Part shown: positions 6,330 to 11,918 of the stretch, one piece after another
Layout: the number at the start of each line of letters is the position of its first letter
How positions within the stretch are numbered: position 1 is the stretch's first letter
NCBI GenBank assembly: GCA_023421115.1
Contig: JAEZUI010000202.1
Coordinates: forward strand, 1-11,918
Direction: 5' to 3'
DNA from: Bacillota bacterium
Lineage (GTDB): Bacteria; Bacillota; Clostridia; Acetivibrionales; Acetivibrionaceae
DNA: 11,918 nt
Position numbers and translations under genes: made by a program
The notes under the pieces: generated by a model
Seen by the model: only the letters and a program-made list of their open reading frames with translations
The model's database searches: none
Told to the model about the DNA's origin: nothing

Positions 6330-7571
6330 CTATTTAAAATATGATACAGGAAAGATTACGTTTTCCTCGATGGGATTGGCATTCAAGGCTTTATCTTTTA
6401 GTAGCAATGCCCTCTGGACCGAATAATGTCCAAATCTCTTGCGAATTTCATCTATACTGTATTCGAGCTGTTCCTCTTTAAGTTTTTGCTTTTCATCATA
6501 AAAAAGGCTAAGCTGCACATATGTATCTGCTGTTACAAGATCTGTTGCCCTTACACCAATGCTTCTAATAGGTTTTTCCCACTTCCAGTTATCTAAAAAT
6601 ATTTCAAAAGCCTTATCTGCAATATCGCTTGTAACACAGCTGCTAAAGTTCAGCTTTGACTGCCTATCAATGCTATTTAATTCCTTGTCCCTTATATATA
6701 GCTCAATGGTACTCCCTTTGAAATTATGCCTTCTAAGTCGCTCGGATACGCTTTCACTAAGCACATAAAGAAGCAGCTTTACATCTTCGTTATTTACCAA
6801 ATCCCTTGGCGTTGTCATGCTATTACCAATACCTTTAATTGTACTGTGTTGATCGGTTTTCATAACCGATACTGTATCAAGGCCGTTAGCAAAAATCCAT
6901 AGAGTCTCCCCCCATTTCCCTAAAAGCTTTTTAAGAAAACTCAAATTCAGGTTCGCAAGATCACCAATCGTATATATTCCTATATTTATAAGTTTTTTAG
7001 CTGTCGATCTTCCTACATAGAGCAAATCCGAAACAGGAAGTGGCCATACCTTTTGTTTAAAGTCCTTTTGGGTAATGACAGTAGTAGCATCGGGCTTTTT
7101 CATATCACTCCCAAGCTTTGCAAAAATCTTATTGTAGGATACTCCAATACTAGAAGTAATACCTAGCTCTTCTTTCATACGCCTTCTGATTTCATTGGCA
7201 ATATGCTCACCATTTCCAAAAAGTTTGCAGGACTCAGTAACATCAAGCCAACACTCATCTATCCCAAAGGCTTCAATTAAATCTGTATAAGAGCTGTAAA
7301 TTCTTCTTGCCTCACTGCTAAAATAAAGGTAGGTCTTATAGTCAGGGCGCACAACAATCAAACCCGGACATTTCTGCTTTGCCTGCCAAATTGCCTCTCC
7401 CGTCTTAACACCATAACCCTTTGCAATCAAATTCTTTGTCAAAATAATCCCATGCCGCTGCTCAACAGAACCTCCAACAGCTACTGGTTTATCCCTGATT
7501 TCAGGATTCTTCATACACTCAACACTTGCATAAAAACTGTTTAGATCTGAATGGAGTATAACCCTTTCCAT
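6330..7571 (-). CDS. dinB: SOS-induced Y-family DNA polymerase (DinB/YqjW-like)
   Basis: A 413-residue error-prone translesion polymerase. The catalytic acidic residues are D9 in HSDLNSFYASVE and D105-E106 in GIDECWLDVT. Y14 is at the steric-gate position. IGVSYNKIFAKLGSDMKKP is the conserved finger/palm segment, helix-hairpin-helix-type text (LLYVGRSTAKKLINIGIYTIGDL) covers about 183-205, and the little-finger domain about 240-350. QLSLF at 353-357 is a canonical sliding-clamp binding motif. The length and IDECWLDVT resemble Bacillus YqjH/YqjW. ATG 7571 follows AGGTG with 5 nt spacing. A LexA box sits in its promoter, and it heads a probable cluster with the small protein and SRAP genes. The symbol dinB is used in the broad sense; the exact subfamily needs a tree. 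Confidence 0.93.
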   Translation of the reverse strand: MERVILHSDLNSFYASVECMKNPEIRDKPVAVGGSVEQRHGIILTKNLIAKGYGVKTGEAIWQAKQKCPGLIVVRPDYKTYLYFSSEARRIYSSYTDLIEAFGIDECWLDVTESCKLFGNGEHIANEIRRRMKEELGITSSIGVSYNKIFAKLGSDMKKPDATTVITQKDFKQKVWPLPVSDLLYVGRSTAKKLINIGIYTIGDLANLNLSFLKKLLGKWGETLWIFANGLDTVSVMKTDQHSTIKGIGNSMTTPRDLVNNEDVKLLLYVLSESVSERLRRHNFKGSTIELYIRDKELNSIDRQSKLNFSSCVTSDIADKAFEIFLDNWKWEKPIRSIGVRATDLVTADTYVQLSLFYDEKQKLKEEQLEYSIDEIRKRFGHYSVQRALLLKDKALNANPIEENVIFPVSYFK

Positions 7572-7590
7572 AATATCACCTGCTATATAT

Positions 7591-7620
7591 AGGATAGCAC
7601 GAACACATGTTCGAAGTCAA
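7591..7620 (-). promoter_or_regulatory. LexA-repressed promoter of the polymerase gene (SOS box)
   Basis: On the minus strand, TTGACT (7620-7615) and TATCCT (7596-7591) are 18 nt apart. Between them lies CGAACATGTGTTCG (7613-7600), matching the Gram-positive LexA consensus CGAAC-N4-GTTCG with both half-sites perfect. LexA bound here would block polymerase entry, and DNA damage would release it. This is the only convincing LexA box seen in the window. Confidence 0.92.
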
Positions 7621-7646
7621 GATATTATTGATATTATGAACAGAAA

Positions 7647-7729
7647 TTTAAAATTTTATGTATCTTCCTTTATAATCAGTAAAAATATTAGTGTCCAGGT
7701 TTACTATTTCTGTATTATTATGGTATAAT
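7647..7729 (+). promoter_or_regulatory. Two candidate promoters for the DUF3298/copper-amine-oxidase-like gene
   Basis: The proximal candidate has an extended -10, TGGTATAAT (7721-7729), with a weak TTACTA (7701-7706) 17 nt upstream. The distal candidate is TTTAAA (7647-7652), 18-nt spacer, TATAAT (7671-7676). The proximal one would start transcription near 7736. A leader of about 170 nt would then precede ATG 7904, or about 40 nt would precede ATG 7775. A tandem near-repeat GATATTATT/GATATTATG (7621-7638) lies between these promoters and the LexA promoter. Confidence 0.5.
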
Positions 7730-7774
7730 CAATCTAGTCACAAGAAGCACATAAATTTTTTTGCGAGGTATAAA

Positions 7775-7903
7775 ATGAATTGGGAAAAATGCTATGTTAA
7801 TGAAATAGAGACTGAAGTTGTTGATTTAAACGAATTCAGTATGTTAAAGTCTTATGCTCATCAGAAATTATTTATTCGCACAAGATATAATAGAGGGAAT
7901 CAA
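7775..7903 (+). other. In-frame upstream extension or leader of the following gene
   Basis: ATG 7775 is preceded by GAGGT (7765-7769) at 5 nt and runs in frame, without a stop, into the gene starting at 7904. It would add 43 mostly polar residues (MNWEKCYVNEIETEVVDLNE...) before the signal-peptide-like helix. Either translation starts here and the helix becomes an internal membrane anchor, or this is an untranslated leader that happens to be open. Confidence 0.4.
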
Positions 7904-9397
7904 ATGCTGAAAAACAAAATACTAATATTGATTGCTGCAATAGGAATACTCATTTCACAAGCATTTGTAACTAACACATATGCCACAGATTCTACATCTG
8001 AAAGTACAGAAAATGTGTCAATTACAAGTAAAATCATACCTCTCCAGAATGTACTTGGTGAAAAAGAAGGGAGGGTTGTTTTACCTCATGTTATAGGCAT
8101 GCAAGACCTGAATCTTCAGAAAAAGGTAAATCAAAACATCGAGAAAGCAGCAAGGAATTATTTCTATATTGAATCTAATGACAATTCATTCGAGTGTGAA
8201 GTTGTATATTTTAACGGCAATTTATTGGTTTTTTCCATGCATGCAGGAATGTCTTTTGATGGAAAAAATGTATTGCAAGAGCAAAAAGCCTTTCATGTAA
8301 ACCTGATTACCGGTGAGGTCTATAATGGAACCGGCGAGATAGGCAGCGGGATTTCAAATCTTATTACACATCCTGAACAACTTTTAAAAATAATAAAAGA
8401 CAATCCTCAGAAATACCCTGTGAAGGAAAACACTAACGGTAGTTTACCTTCAAGTATTGAGGATTTTGAACAAAAATGGACCAGCGAAATATATGACGGT
8501 ATTAATGATGAAGGTATTCAGGTCGAGTACTTGGCCGACAGAAGAAGTTTTCAAATGACACAGGATTTTCTGCAGTTGATGTTATTTGGCCAAACGGTAT
8601 ACTCAATACCATATACCGATATTGAAAACATAATTGATAAGGACGGAAGCCTCTGGAAAGCTTTTACAATCCAGAAACCTTACATAGAGGATAAATTTCT
8701 GGAAAATGAAATAGAACTGTCCTCGGAAATATTCAGTAGTTATTTAAAGCTAGATTGGAGTCAAAGTAAAAAATATAAGGATTGCAAGAATTTCAGAATT
8801 TATAAATCAACCGACCCATTGGCTTTCCCTTCTGAGCCTGTTGCCGACAACATAACGGGATTCAGTTATATTGATTACAGTCCAACAAACTCAACCTGTT
8901 ATTATTACGTAGCACCCATTGTTGAAGATGCTAATCCTTTAATCTCCAATATTCAACCTGTGGAATACGATAAAATTGTCTTAAAGTTCGAAGTTGGCTA
9001 TAACTTAATGACAGTAAACAACTTGAATGAAAGAATAATTGACCTTCCGGTTACTGATTCGTCTAATGAAACCAAACCTCTTATTATCGATAACAGGGTA
9101 ATGGTTCCGGCAAGAGCAATTATAGAAATTTTGGGAGGTTCAGCTGACTGGAACTCAAAAGAGGAAAAAATCACTATTGGTTTAAATGATAAAAAGATTG
9201 AAATGTGGGTAGGCGAAAAAGAATATAAATGTAACGGAAGTGTAAAAAACATGGATACTGGCGCCATGATAGTAAATGGTCGTACTATGGTACCTATCCG
9301 ATTTGTAGCTGAAAGTCTCGGTTGTGATGTTGACTGGCTTGACAACCTGAATAAAGTAATTATAACATATTATTTGACTAACAGGGTAAGATCCTAG
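7904..9397 (+). CDS. Secreted DUF4163/DUF3298 protein with copper-amine-oxidase-like C-terminal domain
   Basis: A 497-residue exported protein. Residues 1-27 form a signal peptide (MLKNK, hydrophobic core ILILIAAIGILIS, likely cleavage after NTYA). Residues about 36-250 resemble the DUF4163 plus DUF3298 pair found in PdaC and RsiV-type extracytoplasmic proteins. Residues about 284-340 look like a fibronectin-III-type beta domain (NFRIYKSTDPLAF ... CYYYVAPI). Residues about 391-488 form a copper amine oxidase N-terminal-like domain with two typical repeats (IIDNRVMVPARAIIEILGG and MIVNGRTMVPIRFVAESLG). That domain is common in clostridial cell-surface proteins and has no oxidase activity itself. 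ATG 7904 has AGAGGG 6 nt upstream and begins directly at the signal peptide; ATG 7775 is the alternative. Ligand and function are unknown; a cell-envelope role is inferred. Confidence 0.82.
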   Translation: MLKNKILILIAAIGILISQAFVTNTYATDSTSESTENVSITSKIIPLQNVLGEKEGRVVLPHVIGMQDLNLQKKVNQNIEKAARNYFYIESNDNSFECEVVYFNGNLLVFSMHAGMSFDGKNVLQEQKAFHVNLITGEVYNGTGEIGSGISNLITHPEQLLKIIKDNPQKYPVKENTNGSLPSSIEDFEQKWTSEIYDGINDEGIQVEYLADRRSFQMTQDFLQLMLFGQTVYSIPYTDIENIIDKDGSLWKAFTIQKPYIEDKFLENEIELSSEIFSSYLKLDWSQSKKYKDCKNFRIYKSTDPLAFPSEPVADNITGFSYIDYSPTNSTCYYYVAPIVEDANPLISNIQPVEYDKIVLKFEVGYNLMTVNNLNERIIDLPVTDSSNETKPLIIDNRVMVPARAIIEILGGSADWNSKEEKITIGLNDKKIEMWVGEKEYKCNGSVKNMDTGAMIVNGRTMVPIRFVAESLGCDVDWLDNLNKVIITYYLTNRVRS

Positions 9398-9426
9398 ATA
9401 GATACCGATGATTTTTGTGGCAAAAT

Positions 9427-9585
9427 TTACATCATAGTAGCCACAGGTTTATCAACCATCTTATTTCCAACATACTTTTTGAATAATAAGTATACCCCCA
9501 AAAGTAAAACAAATATATAGTAATCATCCTGTCCAATTCCTTTTAGTACCCTACTGCATTTTCCATAAAGCCATTGGATGCCTTT
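9427..9585 (-). other. Open frame with a membrane helix but no normal start
   Basis: Immediately after the AbiEii gene on the same strand, a frame open across 9585-9427 encodes text ending YYIFVLLLGVYLLFKKYV, followed by a basic-to-polar tail that stops at 9429-9427. The helix with a positive end looks protein-like. The frame has no ATG, GTG or TTG ahead of the helix: the first TTG is inside it, and the nearest ATG (9514, MITIYLFYFWG) is in another frame. It overlaps the end of AbiEii in a different frame. It may be the remnant of a small membrane protein, or chance in AT-rich DNA. A 6-bp stem TGTGGC/GCCACA (9416-9421, 9440-9445) overlaps its end. Confidence 0.2.
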
Positions 9586-10492
9586 TTATTCGATCTATAA
9601 TATCTTTATCATTAAAAAGCAAATCTGGTACATATTCTTTATTTTCAAACCTGATTAAAAACTCCTGCTCTTCTGGTGTCAGCACCATAAGCTCTACAAC
9701 AAATCTCTTTACACTTTCTTTTACATTGTCTAAATCAAAAGCATCCTTTTTTGTGATAACAGGAAACAAATCTGTTCGTATCTTGTACTTTGTAATTTTG
9801 TCAATAGCTACAGTTTCAAAATTCTTGTTTATTTCTCTCGCTGAAACTGCCGCATAAAAAACCACACACTTGCGAAGCAAATCTTGTTCTTCTTCATCAA
9901 ACAGACCAAACTTTATCATATTGTATGTATCATATAAATCCCTTGCTGCCGCTCTGCTCAGCAAAGCATTTATCTTACTCCCGAATATTTCTATAGCGTT
10001 CAAGCACTTTATTTTATATTCACTGGTAAAATGCTCTGTTATAATTTTCATTTCCCTTGCGGGAAAAATATGTGCTCTCATAGAATAATTTATTTCAATC
10101 TTTATGTTATCTCTATTTCCAGCCGCATTAATATAATCATACACCCATGAATCAAGGCTATGGGGATTTTTTGATTTAGGACTAGAAGTGTATCCGTTAG
10201 TATCCATAAACCTTGAAACATTATCATTAATAATTTCTCTGTTTTTAAGCATTATCTCTCTGCTATCAGCCCCCAAATAATCAAGATCAATATCTACTGA
10301 CAACCTTGGCAAATTAAAAATTGTTAGATTAATTGCCGTACCACCCTTCAAAGCCAAACTATCCTTTAAGATTGGATTGGTGTTCAAATATTCCAAAATA
10401 TCCGCCAGGCGATACACCTTTTCCAAAGTGTCTCTAATAAATCCCATCTCTGTGGCTCTTTTCGCAATATAGTTTTTATCGTAATTAAACAA
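9551..10492 (-). CDS. AbiEii-type nucleotidyltransferase toxin (type IV toxin-antitoxin)
   Basis: A 313-residue DNA-polymerase-beta-like nucleotidyltransferase of the AbiEii family. Visible motifs are ALKGGTAINL (G50-G51), RLSVDIDLDY with acidic residues D67 and D69, KIEINYS (K131, E133), and SKINALLSRAAARDLYD (K173, R184, D185). These correspond to the four conserved AbiEii motifs. Members block growth by modifying cellular RNA or other targets and contribute to phage abortive infection and plasmid or island stability; the target here is unknown. Translation begins at TTG 10492, 7 nt after GGAGGG, and overlaps the last 8 nt of the antitoxin gene, which implies translational coupling. All motifs are intact, so it should be active. 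Confidence 0.88.
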   Translation of the reverse strand: MFNYDKNYIAKRATEMGFIRDTLEKVYRLADILEYLNTNPILKDSLALKGGTAINLTIFNLPRLSVDIDLDYLGADSREIMLKNREIINDNVSRFMDTNGYTSSPKSKNPHSLDSWVYDYINAAGNRDNIKIEINYSMRAHIFPAREMKIITEHFTSEYKIKCLNAIEIFGSKINALLSRAAARDLYDTYNMIKFGLFDEEEQDLLRKCVVFYAAVSAREINKNFETVAIDKITKYKIRTDLFPVITKKDAFDLDNVKESVKRFVVELMVLTPEEQEFLIRFENKEYVPDLLFNDKDIIDRIKRHPMALWKMQ

Positions 10493-11243
10493 GTGGATTC
10501 CCTCCTTGCTCAGTCATCCCAAACACTCCATCCGGAACCATCATTTTCCAAGCTTTGCAGTATTTTTCGCTATCCTTCGTTAAATATCTAGTGCTCTTGC
10601 TTATTTTTAATTTACAATAATCTATAAACTCATCAGAAAGCTGAAGTTCTTTTTTGTAGTGTTCCAGAATAAATCCTGTCTTTTGGTATAGAAACTGCAT
10701 ATTATAAACATCCAAATAATTTGTAAGCTTTTTTTCATCTAAATAGTGAATGGAAGAAATACAGTTAAGAAGTTCTTCAAGACCTCCTATTTTTTCAAAG
10801 TCCTTAATGCTATCAACTACAGTTCTTTCAAGTGCTGTTACTCTTATACCAGCAGTGTTTTTAGGCTTTACAATACCAACATCAATTTTTGATGCAACAT
10901 ATTTATAGGTTATCCCTTCAAACTCAAAATCGTTAAACTTTTGGTTCGAGGATACATAGACTTCATAATACACTTGATTTGCTACCCCTAAGTATTCAAA
11001 CGCTGAATGATGTGATATATATGCTTCTTCATTTATCCCACAGGCTATGTGATACCTTGAAGCTATAACACTCCCATCTGCTACATTTACACAGGTGTAA
11101 AGATTGTTTTTTATTTTTTTAACAAGACCTTTTTTTGAAAGCCTTAAAACAAGCGAAGAAGCCGTTTTTTTATTTCCAACAATTTTATAGACATCCTTCA
11201 TTGAAAACGTATTCATTTTTGAAAGTTCCAAATAACCAACCAC
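10485..11243 (-). CDS. AbiEi-type antitoxin and transcriptional regulator (type IV toxin-antitoxin)
   Basis: A 252-residue AbiEi-family antitoxin. Residues about 1-50 are a winged helix (FSMKDVYKIV, KKTASSLVLRLSKKGLVKKIKNNLYTC). Residues about 60-150 hold the conserved AbiEi core (ASRYHIACGINEEAYISHHSAFEYLG, then VTALERTVVDSIKD), and the helical rest extends beyond it. The N-terminal domain normally represses its own promoter, while the rest counteracts the toxin without binding it directly in well-studied cases. Start GTG 11243 follows AGAGGGTG with 7 nt spacing; ATG at residue 10 is a less likely alternative. The toxin gene overlaps its 3' end. The weak starts (GTG, then TTG) would keep output low and antitoxin-biased. 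Confidence 0.85.
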   Translation of the reverse strand: MVGYLELSKMNTFSMKDVYKIVGNKKTASSLVLRLSKKGLVKKIKNNLYTCVNVADGSVIASRYHIACGINEEAYISHHSAFEYLGVANQVYYEVYVSSNQKFNDFEFEGITYKYVASKIDVGIVKPKNTAGIRVTALERTVVDSIKDFEKIGGLEELLNCISSIHYLDEKKLTNYLDVYNMQFLYQKTGFILEHYKKELQLSDEFIDYCKLKISKSTRYLTKDSEKYCKAWKMMVPDGVFGMTEQGGNPLV

Positions 11244-11354
11244 TACTTATCACCCTCTTTAATACTAGTGTATTTTTCTTTATATATGAAGCCTTAATAT
11301 TGTATTTTAAAGCTTATTCTTTAAATTTATTTAATTTTAGCATACTATTCTTTA

Positions 11355-11383
11355 ATTATAAAGGTATTTGGTTAAATTTTAAA
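11355..11383 (-). promoter_or_regulatory. Possible promoter of the AbiE operon
   Basis: On the minus strand, TTTAAA (11383-11378) and a perfect TATAAT (11360-11355) are 17 nt apart, about 105 nt before the antitoxin start. The surrounding DNA is very AT-rich, so chance matches are likely. Confidence 0.35.
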
Positions 11384-11387
11384 GCAC

Positions 11388-11480
11388 CGACAACTCAAAT
11401 TCTACATATATAATTTCTGTCCCAAGACGCTAAAAATCATCAAACTTTAGATGCTCGAGCCAAACAATTACGACATTTAT
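11388..11480 (-). other. Gene-free stretch with a possible coding remnant
   Basis: The 386 bp between the AbiE operon and the last gene (11244-11629) hold the possible AbiE promoter, the palindrome at 11481-11522 and little else. A minus-strand frame here reads WLEHLKFDDF, stop, RLGTEIIYVEFELSVL, stop. Its even composition differs from the AT-rich flanks and may be a fragment of a decayed gene, possibly a mobile-element one. No family was identified. Confidence 0.2.
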
Positions 11481-11522
11481 ACAGCACTAAATCCGTTTAT
11501 ATATAAACGGATTTAGTGCTGT
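11481..11522. repeat. Perfect 42-bp palindrome
   Basis: Two 21-base arms meet with no spacer; the left arm begins ACAGCACTAAATCCGTTTAT. The symmetry stops abruptly at both ends. There is no T-run on either side (TACTAATTT on the right; ATAAATGTCG after it on the minus strand), so it is not a standard intrinsic terminator. It lies between the last gene and the AbiE operon, about 240 bp upstream of the antitoxin start. It could act as a cruciform, a protein-binding site, a factor-assisted terminator or a mobile-element relic. Confidence 0.95.
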
Positions 11523-11629
11523 TACTAATTTATCTTCATATCTTTTGCAGTATATATTTTTTTAGATACTATTTCAAACTTAAACAGATATATTACTTTT
11601 TGCAAATTAACAATTATGACATATCCATT

Positions 11630-11918
11630 TTAATATAGGTATTGTCTTAATTTTTGCCATTCTTCTGAAACAGCATATCGACACTTCCGATCAGATATAC
11701 ATATTTTTTCTCTAGCATCTAATACCTTCGTATTACACATTGCAGGATATATAATAATTTCCTTTTCACCATTAATTGTCGCTAAATAATGCTTTCCAGA
11801 CATCTTCCTAATTATTTCACCAAGACCGTGCATTTTAGCTATTCTGTTAAGTTGCTCAAAATACAAATCCTGTTCCTGCTCCTTAACAGCAATTCTGAGT
11901 CTTCCACTCCTAATAAAC
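11630..11918 (-). CDS. Unidentified protein, 5' end outside the window
   Basis: A minus-strand frame open from the window edge to its stop at 11632-11630, giving at least 95 residues. The C-terminal 78 residues run from TTG 11866, but no good ribosome site precedes that codon (AAGGAG is 12 nt away). The frame continues upstream with sensible coding text (IRSGRLRIAVKEQEQDLYFE), so the true start probably lies beyond 11918. The protein is mixed-charge and soluble, with three cysteines (PAMCNTK, KICISDRKCRY), a possible strand pair HYLATINGEKEIIIYP, and the end SEEWQKLRQYLY. No family was recognised. Proximity to AbiE suggests accessory DNA. Confidence 0.55.
   Translation of the reverse strand, partial: FIRSGRLRIAVKEQEQDLYFEQLNRIAKMHGLGEIIRKMSGKHYLATINGEKEIIIYPAMCNTKVLDAREKICISDRKCRYAVSEEWQKLRQYLY

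Noticed and set aside
6309..6330. TCGAA...TTCGA inverted repeat downstream of the polymerase gene as a second LexA box
   Set aside because: The half-sites are 2 bp too far apart compared with CGAAC-N4-GTTCG and lack the outer symmetry. It is at most a weak hairpin.
9416..9445. TGTGGC/GCCACA hairpin after the copper-amine-oxidase-like gene as a terminator
   Set aside because: It has a 6-bp stem with an 18-nt loop and no T-run in either direction.
11135..11413. 92-residue plus-strand open frame opposite the antitoxin start
   Set aside because: Its Phe/Leu/Asn-rich content arises from the AT-rich complement of the AbiEi gene and promoter region.

Overview
The window is AT-rich, tightly packed DNA from a low-GC Firmicute, most likely a member of the Clostridia. 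The signs are strong GGAGG-type ribosome sites, GTG and TTG starts, an archaeal-type phosphoglycerate mutase, an Oad-gamma protein of clostridial type, and a secreted protein ending in a copper-amine-oxidase N-terminal-like domain. A ruminiclostridial (cellulolytic Clostridium) host is a guess from that mix. No rRNA, tRNA or CRISPR array was seen, and no intact insertion sequence.

Left part (1-3836), housekeeping and signalling: an orphan OadG-like membrane protein (215-547, +), a convergent metal-dependent amidohydrolase (1431-571, -), a divergent ApgM-type phosphoglycerate mutase (1600-2808, +), and a convergent HD-GYP cyclic-di-GMP phosphodiesterase (3836-2829, -). The last two share one bidirectional terminator (2799-2830).

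Middle (4029-7620), stress-responsive genes. A MerR/TipAS-family multidrug or thiopeptide sensor (4082-4846, +) has a textbook self-regulated promoter: a 19-bp spacer holding a perfect 21-bp palindrome. It also has a well-placed internal start that would make a free TipAS-like ligand-binding domain. After it, on the opposite strand, comes an SOS cluster: a Y-family polymerase with a clamp-binding motif (7571-6330), a small unknown protein (6218-5982) and an SRAP abasic-site sensor peptidase (5843-5226). A near-consensus LexA box lies between the -35 and -10 of the polymerase promoter. The three genes probably act in translesion synthesis and abasic-site protection.

Right part (7647-11918): a secreted or membrane-anchored DUF4163/DUF3298 plus copper-amine-oxidase-like protein (7904-9397, +, with a possible longer start at 7775), then an accessory segment. 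That segment holds a type IV toxin-antitoxin pair (AbiEi 11243-10485 and AbiEii 10492-9551, -, 8-nt overlap), a 42-bp perfect palindrome (11481-11522), and an unidentified gene cut by the window edge (11630-11918, -). Two gene-free stretches (4847-5225 and 11244-11629) contain possible degraded coding remnants.

No clearly unprecedented system was found. The best candidates for new biology are the small SOS-cluster protein, the dual-product TipAS-type regulator and the large palindrome next to the AbiE locus.
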